64,000 nt of DNA, from the NCBI RefSeq assembly GCF_026210795.1, contig NC_089451.1, positions 2,712,001 to 2,776,000 on the forward strand. The letters are read 5' to 3'. The stretch is from Rhizophagus irregularis (taxonomy: Eukaryota; Glomeromycota; Glomeromycetes; Glomerales; Glomeraceae). Below, in pieces: positions 57,433 through 64,000 of this stretch (position 1 is its first letter; each line of letters starts with the position of its first letter). A model generated the notes under the pieces. That model saw nothing but the letters and a program-made list of their open reading frames with translations, did no database searches and had not been told where the DNA came from. The position numbers and the translations under genes are program-made.

Positions 57433-60000
57433 AAGCAAATAAAAATGTTATCTCTTTTTTGACTGTTTAAAGAAGGTACATAATGGCTCCTCCTCTAGAA
57501 CCGTAGACTTTAAACAGGGAAATTTTTTTTAAAAAAAAAGTGCATAAAAGAGGAAACACTTTGGTCTCGCTCATTAACCAAAACGCACCTTCCAGTTGCA
57601 AATTATTTCCTTCGCCTTATTCTTTTATTCTTGCTTGTATATAATTTTGTCTTTGGCAAGAGTTTGTACCTGAAGAAAAGAAAGTGAAGACTGAAGAAAT
57701 GAAGGTTGAAGGTTATAAGATACCGTATTATATAGCTATTATTGTTTACATAGACGCGTATGGCGCGTATTCCGTTATCTGCTTATGAAATGATTAATCA
57801 AATTGTTATAATTATGTCATTAATATTATCAAGTTACATAAGTTCAGATATAGAACTCTATTTGACTAATGTGGCTAATGATCGTGACTATATTAGCTAA
57901 TATGCTTTAATAGTATATTATAAGTTTAAATTAATACTATAATTTAGTATTAATTTATAATTCTTAAAAATTTTTTGCAACAATGTAACAAAATTTGAGA
58001 TACGTGAAAATTGATAAGCTTGATCATTCGTTTGATCAAATTATTAAGTGAAATCAGTTATTTAAAGTAACTAAACCATAATATGGATTAATTTTCTATT
58101 TCTTCGATTTAACCGATTTTGCAAATCGATTCAAGTCTTTGGAAATTGTAATGCATCAAGTAGTTCCGACTAGCACTAGAAATTTACAGATTAATAGTTT
58201 TTAATTTCAGTTAATTCTGGTTTGTGTTTAATATATATTTCACTCATTAGAAAAATTTTTAAACGAAAATAATGACACTTCTCACTACTCTTTTTTACTC
58301 CCTTTCATTTTCTATTACTTTCCATTACTCCATTGTTATTTTATTTTTTTATTAGTATCTTTCTCCTTGATCATTGTAATTTACTTATCTTTTTATTTAT
58401 TTTTATTGTTTCTTTTATTTGTATCACTTCATTAAAAATACAGTGATTTTTTCTTTAAAATTGTAAATGTGTAACTTAAATTTTAATACTTGCAAATAAA
58501 ATTTCATTAGATAAGATTATTTTGAATAAATATGTTTGTAAAAAAAAATTTTTTAAAATATCTTTTGCGATAAAAATTTAAGTTTAGCCAATCAAAAATT
58601 AGCTAAGTTGATCAATAAATTTACTCTATATATTGTACATCATGTGACATATTTGAAAAAAACTCAGGCAACAATCACCCAGGTGACGTTTAGCAATTCC
58701 TTTAAATTTTTACTATTTTACTATTTTAACTTATAATAAGCCGAAATCTGCCATTTCTCTATACTTAATTTACTCATTATAAATAGAAAACATCATTTGT
58801 TTATTTATTTTATTAATTTATTTATTTTAACGAAGCTTATTTTTAATTATTTATAAAAGATCATATTTATAAATTGGTCATTTTTTTTACAATAACTTCC
58901 ACTTAAAAGATCTTTTAAAAGCATGCCAAGCTCCCTTCATGAAAATGACCTCTTGTTCGTGTATCAACATCATAATGCATATTTGTTCTTTGATAAAGTA
59001 TTTCCAAATAAAATTGAATTGATAACAGGCTTTTTTACTTTATTTTATTTGAGAAAGGTAGAACGTATTTTTTTTGTTTGATAATATAAAAAAGGTTTGC
59101 TTGTAGAGGTAAAAAAATTCTATTTTGGGCAATTTTTTTTAAAAAGTCACGCAATACGCAAAATAAAAAAGCCATTGTTTGTATCGCTCTTATTTATATA
59201 TTTATAGAAATCGGATCAACTAAAAAAAAATGTTGCGAAACAAATATTTAATCCGGTTTTTTATTGTTTGTATGATTATTTTTGGGTAACAAAAAATGAT
59301 GCAAATCAAATTTTCTTTTCTACCCCTTTTTTTAAAAAAAAACTATGTAACGGAAAATCGTTAGGAAGGTAGGTGGGTATTATGTTCATAGATTTAGGAT
59401 TCGGATTCATTATCCTCATTCCTATATTCTGATATTAAATTCGCAGGCAGTTTTCTAGTAAGATCACAAAAAATTTGTATCATTATATTTTAGAGAGTAC
59501 AACAGATTACCGAATAGCGTTCCTTTAGATTTCAATGAAGAGTATTTAATAAAATTCTAAAGTTCAATTTGCGAATGATAATCAGTATTTAATATCAATA
59601 AACGGGTGGAAATACCCAAACTTTATGAAAATAATACACAATAAAAGAAGAAAATACTACTTTTAAATGTTTAAATAAAGATATTTATTATTTTTTATTG
59701 GTATCAAAGAAAAAAAGATGTGTAATTTCTAACTTTCTATTGTCAAATAGAAAAACATATAAAAACTATGTTTTTGAAAAAGAGCAGGATATGATTTACC
59801 ATTACTCATTAGTAACAACATCAATAATATTCACAAATGACTCAAATTGATAATTTTTAAATTTATATTTCTTCAATTTTTAATAGTTAGTAATATACAG
59901 AAGATAACTTATTCTTATGCTTTACTCTTTAAATTGATCTTTTAACATTATTTTTATTTTTCATTGAGATATTTATGAAGGATTAAATACCCTATAAAAA
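57433..60000. other. Gene-free stretch
   Basis: No gene or structured RNA is supported. T/A tract junctions occur at 57523-57539 and about 59328-59342. Confidence 0.45.
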
Positions 60001-60170
60001 AAAAATGTCCAGTTTTTGTTCAGAAATCGTCCGCCTATATTTTCCGGACAAAAACAGGATCTATAAACATCCGGAATATTGCAATATTCCGGACATTCAT
60101 AAATAAGGAATTCGTCCGGTTTTTGCCATATATTTGTCCGTCATTTGTCCAAATTTTGATTATTCATAAA
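60001..60170. repeat. CCGGA-rich palindromic segment
   Basis: Multiple GTCCGG/CCGGAC words surround a perfect 24-bp palindrome at 60070-60093 (TCCGGAATATTG followed by its complement). ATTCATAAATAAG occurs on both sides (about 60096 and 60162). It may be the core or end of a small transposon. Confidence 0.65.
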
Positions 60171-60349
60171 TAAGTAATTTGCTTATATGATTTACTTTAT
60201 AGTTTTTTTAGCAGTATTATTTATTTATTCAAATTAAAAGCATAACAATAAAAATCATAGACTATTTATTATATTATAAAAAAAATAACTTTATTATAAA
60301 TTAATCAATTAATACGATATGCCTCCACTAATATTATAATCTACTTTCA

Positions 60350-60835
60350 TTAAAATTAAGATACAAGTAATTTTAACCTTGCTGAATAATTTTACTTAAG
60401 CATAAAAGAGTAGTTTCATTTGAATAAAGTGATGAACTTACGTTCTAAAGTTGAAAAATAGAAAAGTAAAATTTAAAAATTAGTATTCAATTAAAAAATG
60501 CAACTTACTCTATGAATATTGTACCTACACTTATGAAAATCTAAGTTACAAGTAATTTCGACCTCATTGAACAACTTTACTTAAGCACAAAAGGGTAATT
60601 TCATTTGGTGAAAGTGGTGAAATTACGCTCTGAAGTTTAAAACAGAAAAACGAAAATTTTGAAAACCAGTACTATTATAAAAAATCATGATTTCCTCTAT
60701 AATTATCATACCTATGCATATGAAATAAGTATAATTTAACATTGCTGGACAACTTTGCTTCATAAAAGATAGCTTCATTTGGCCAAAGGAGATTCTGTGT
60801 GAAATTACGCTTCAAAACTAGAAAATAAAAATACA
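60350..60835 (+). repeat. Degenerate tandem repeat, about 184-bp unit
   Basis: Segments with (A)CAAGTAATTT, AACTTTACTTAAGCA, TAATTTCATTTGG and GAAATTACGCT recur beginning at about 60360, 60545 and 60725, so three diverged units with a period of about 184 bp. Confidence 0.7.
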
Positions 60836-61135
60836 AAAGTAAAAAGAAGAAATTAAGGTACTATATATTATATAAAATATTATAACTTTACAAGAACAAG
60901 TAATAAAAACTGAGTTAAAAGAGTTTATTATGTGTTAGTTTGTACTTTTGAAAAAAAAGGGAAAAAAGGGGAAAAGATTTTTTTTACAGTATTTATTTAT
61001 TTATTTTATGTGAAGCCGGACAGACTATTAAACAGGACATATACCACACGTGAGTTATCCTACTTCTAGCTATCATCCATCACCAGGACGGACCTGAACT
61101 TCTTTAAAAAAGTTGGAACCAGCCTGATCCCCCTC
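60836..61135. other. Gene-free spacer before CACTA-like terminus
   Basis: AT-rich to 61010, then a segment of higher GC (61015-61135) adjoining the proposed element end. Confidence 0.4.
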
Positions 61136-61194
61136 CACTACCGAAAGAATCACTGGTCGAAATCAAAAAAATCGGACATATGGAAAATCAGCTA

Positions 61195-61830
61195 AAAATC
61201 AGACCAAAATCGACTGACATTACAAATCGGCACATCTGATTGATGCCAATCGGACAATTTAATGAAAATCCAGAAAAAAATCATCATATTTGATTGACGG
61301 CTGATTGATGCTAGTTGAAATCAAAAAAAAAATCAGACAAATGGCAAATCAACCTAAAATTTGCCCAATATTCAAATATGTACTTCCAATTTATGGAAAA
61401 TTGACAATTCAATAAAAATTCAATAAAAATTCAATAAAAATTCGGCAAAAAATCATTATATTTGATTGACGGCTGATTGATGCTGGTTGAAATCAAAAAA
61501 AAATCAGACAAATGGCAAATCAACCTAAAATTTGCCCAATATTCAAATATGTACTTCAATTTATGGAAAATTGACAATTCAATAAAAATTCAATAAAAAT
61601 TCAATAAAAATTCGGCAAAAAATCATTATATTTGATTGACGGCTGATTGATGCTGGTTGAAATCAAAAAAAAAATCAGACAAAATGACAAATCAACCTAA
61701 AATTTGCCCAATATTCAAATATGTACTTCCAATTTATGGAAAATTGACAATTCAATAAAAATTCAATAAAAATTCAATAAAAATTCGGCAAAAAATCATT
61801 ATATTTGATTGACGGCTGATTGATACAAAA
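61195..61830 (+). repeat. Subterminal tandem repeat, about 171-bp unit
   Basis: TGATTGACGGCTGATTGATG recurs at 61291, 61463, 61633 and 61806 (periods 172, 170, 173), after a more diverged unit from about 61195. Units 2-4 are nearly identical. Each contains a short inner repeat of ATTCAATAAAA, three times in a row. The position just inside the proposed transposon end matches subterminal transposase-binding repeats. Confidence 0.9.
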
Positions 61831-61957
61831 AAAGTCATCAAAATTAACTTTTGAAAAACATGATTTGTCATTAAAATTCAGAAATTCGGAAAAATCAACA
61901 CCAAATTTATAGTCAATTACTCAATTTATTATAAATTTATGTCTAAAACTTATAAGT

Positions 61958-64000
61958 TTATAATTGGTATTTTCTACTAATTGGATTTACGGCTAAATAC
62001 TCTCTTGCATTTTGCCGGTTTGAGATTTGGTAACTTACTGGTACAAATCTACCTAAAATATGATGCACAGGTATTATACAATCACGACTTATTGGATAAA
62101 ATTCGGTATTCCACAACTCAACATTACAAATTTCATCACTGCTGAAATAGTATCAAATATTGGTTGAATTTGCGTGTTTATACCAATGAACGTATGCTAG
62201 AAAATGTTCGACGGGACCATCCAGAAAGTCTACTACGTGAGTAAAATAATACTGAATTTGACCTGGGTAGGTGTCGACATCTTCATCATCCGTAATAAAT
62301 TTCGCTAAGACGTACGAACTTTTTACATGTCTTAACGATAATGACGATCCAAAGACTTCTGAACCAATCCGACACCTTCCGAATTGGTTAATTTTGACCC
62401 TAATTATTATATCGTTATCTAAACCTTCTACAAGAGGCCTCTGAAATCCAAATGATTCGTAAGTCGCATTGTAATATTCGACCATTAAATTTAACATTTC
62501 ACTTGAAAGTAGTATATTATGAGATACCGGCTTAAGAAATTCACCTGGGAAGCCTTTTTTGCCAGAAATCTGTACAATGAAATAATCAACCTATTAAAAA
62601 CGTCATTTCTTAATGACAGTAATGCTTACAAATTTGAAGTCAACACAACATCCACTTATAGATATTTCACCATATTCTTCAAAACACGTGACTCACTCAA
62701 TCAATACATTGAAAACAGTCCAGAAGACCTTAAACCCATTAAGATTTACGTATAGGTAAATATCCGTTAACGATTTTTTAACGATTTTAACGATTTCAAT
62801 ATTAGCTTATAATTTATTGATTTCGCACTTTTAGGTTCGTTACCAAACAGCAACAGGAAAATTGAGTCTGAACTTATGCGTCGATTAATGTTTGATAAAC
62901 AAATCGAAAATATCATAAGTTCAGGTATCGAAGTAAAAGGTCTTGAATTGCTAAACAGTCAGCGTACTATCGGGTCCCTTTCAGTTACTGATGAATTTTC
63001 GTCAGATGAGATGCATCGATTTTGGCTGAATTCACAAAATATTAAAGATTCACATGCAACGTCTGAGTTGCATCTTCGCCAACCTAATGCGTTTTGCCGG
63101 TGCTCATTTGAATCTCGAGCAGAATACCCTACATCATCCATTCCAGCAAAATTATGCTGCCCATTTTCATAATTTGCTTTTTTCTCACACCTGTGACATG
63201 AAACTAAGGCAGAAACATGACCGCAAATTTTTCTTGCGGCGGGAATGTCACATGATACTAAGATTAAAGCGCCACGAACTCTCTTTCCATTTTCGCATTC
63301 ATAAGTACGATTTAGTGTTAACCCAGCCCAGAGTGTTTTCAATTCGTTAACTATTGGTGCTAAATAGTGGTTCACTTTATGTAGGCTGACCTCCTTTGGC
63401 CCAGGTAAAATGCCGAGAGTCAATAAATTTTCACGTCTAAATTGGATATCGCGTGGCAAATTGCATATAGCGGCGTATATGACACCGATACTATAAATGG
63501 TACTATCATATGGCTGAAACCAATCAAGATTCAGCATCAAGCCAAGATGAGAATCGGCCACTTCGCTTCTGAAAAAATTTGGCGAATCTTCATTGTCCGA
63601 TTCTTTAAAATTCTTCCACACTTGCCCATCATATATATCGGTCAAAATATTATCAAAATTCGACCGATTAGCCCAATGTCGGAGAGAATTTTCAAACCCA
63701 GGCCGACAAAACATAGTGGCAAGTTGTTGATTGATTCCAGCAAATGGATACATTAAATTAGGTCGTATTATTGTTCGATTTGTCGATGCGCTAATTTTTT
63801 CAGACAATGCCGTATTGCAAAGACGTGATCTGCAAACTGAAGAATTGGGAAATTCTATGTGTTGACATTTCATTATAGCAGGATTGTCCTCTTGTTTGAA
63901 ATCTACCACTTCCTCTTTTTTATACAATTTGTGACATTTCGGACAAGGTACAAAACTATGAAATTGGTCATTTAATCCAAGCTTCTTTCTTGTTAAGTAA
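61958..64000 (-). pseudogene. tnp2-family transposase, disrupted, 5' end beyond window
   Basis: From the right edge the minus frame is open to 62959. It carries a Cys motif (CPKCHKLYKK), a SSVCRSRLC pair, DGQVWKNF, HLGLMLNLDWFQPYDSTIYS, PGPKEVSLHKVNHYL, CDIPAARKICGHVSA and CHRCEKKAN, the typical order of Transposase_21/tnp2 proteins. The match ends near GWRRCNSD (about 63050). The C-terminal part resumes at about 62518 (INQFGRCRIGSEVFGSSLSL, DVDTYPGQIQYYFTHVVDFL). It passes a TGA at 62155-62153, where relatives have Arg, and continues LWNTEFYPISRDCIIPVHHI to TAA at 61958. The part between (about 62520-62990), which should hold the rest of the catalytic region, is unrelated. It cannot encode a working transposase. 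Confidence 0.8.
62519..62990 (+). pseudogene. Foreign coding fragment inserted in the transposase
   Basis: Plus-strand frame 62519-62755 reads NEIINLLKTSFLNDSNAYKF and EVNTTSTYRYFTIFFKTRDS, ending at a TAG that is followed by a GT-AG intron-like segment. A second segment (about 62833-62972) reads RKIESELMRRLMFDKQIENI. The first part resembles the N-terminal region of a dispersed RNA-binding, retroelement-associated family in mycorrhizal fungi; this is from memory of style and is uncertain. It lies antisense inside the broken tnp2 gene, so it was inserted or carried as captured sequence. Confidence 0.4.

Larger units (their letters stand above)
61136..64000 (-). mobile_element. CACTA-like DNA transposon, left part
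   Basis: A CACTACCGAAAGAATCACTG sequence at 61136 is a candidate terminus. It is followed by subterminal tandem repeats (61195-61830), the 3' end of a tnp2-type transposase (stop 61958) and its N-terminal half up to the window edge. CACTA termini, subterminal repeats and a tnp2 transposase are the defining set of the CACTA/EnSpm superfamily. The other end is outside the window. The copy is dead: the transposase has a stop and its middle is replaced. Confidence 0.55.

Noticed and set aside
61195-61830. Regular repeats that might suggest a CRISPR-like array
   Set aside because: The units are directly tandem with no unique spacers, in a eukaryotic transposon context.
63054-63756. Plus-strand frames of about 100 codons opposite the tnp2 gene
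   Set aside because: They have no recognisable motifs and lie antisense to a well-supported transposase frame.

Overview
The window is AT-rich eukaryotic nuclear DNA. Genes are sparse and mostly single copies of expanded families. Introns are short (about 64-103 bp), GT-AG and AT-rich, and transposon relics are common. The mix of TKL-type kinases with a 'DLG' activation loop, Sel1-repeat and F-box/LRR proteins, propeller-ion-channel proteins, tnp2- and pogo-type transposase remnants and very long T/A homopolymers points to an arbuscular mycorrhizal fungus, most likely Rhizophagus or a close relative. The assignment rests on recognised family style, not on a marker gene. I found no rRNA, tRNA, CRISPR array or prokaryote-type operon.

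Layout. 1-2.8 kb is a gene-free region carrying a block partly duplicated at 13-17 kb. 2.8-8.5 kb holds a complete 11-exon gene for a 1615-residue beta-propeller/ion-channel protein (+). 8.9-9.8 kb is a TA-flanked foldback element, and 10.8-11.7 kb a solo LTR with a 4-bp target duplication. 14-18 kb holds relics: a decayed coiled-coil gene, a zinc-binding transposase N-terminus, a 5'-truncated kinase pseudogene and a pogo/Tigger transposase C-terminus. A Sel1-repeat gene (-) lies at 19.5-20.8 kb. 21.4-33.7 kb is a kinase neighbourhood: one intact kinase gene (31987-33680), one frameshifted sister (23066-24707) and one glycine-loop fragment. Interleaved with these are an F-box/LRR gene with a premature stop, a small MITE, a decayed cytochrome P450 and a 199-bp tandem repeat. 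34.8-37.3 kb holds a decayed gene of unknown family.

At 38.4-39.0 kb is a small secreted protein made of an 11-residue Gly/Pro/Lys/Asp repeat (-). 41.8-46.3 kb holds a second, 5-exon, 1385-residue propeller-channel gene (-). 46.3-52.5 kb is gene-free, with a hAT-type MITE and a purine-only tract. A secreted trypsin-fold protease (-) lies at 52.5-53.4 kb. 53.5-61 kb is gene-free and repeat-rich. The right edge carries a CACTA-like element: a CACTA terminus, 171-bp subterminal repeats and a tnp2 transposase on the minus strand whose middle is replaced by foreign sequence. The transposase runs off the window.

The genes do not form a pathway. They read as one locus of rapidly expanding signalling families (propeller-channels, kinases, F-box, Sel1) with two secreted products, broken up by transposons. 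The most distinctive content is the pair of propeller-fused six-helix channels, which share their last three introns but differ completely in the 5' half.
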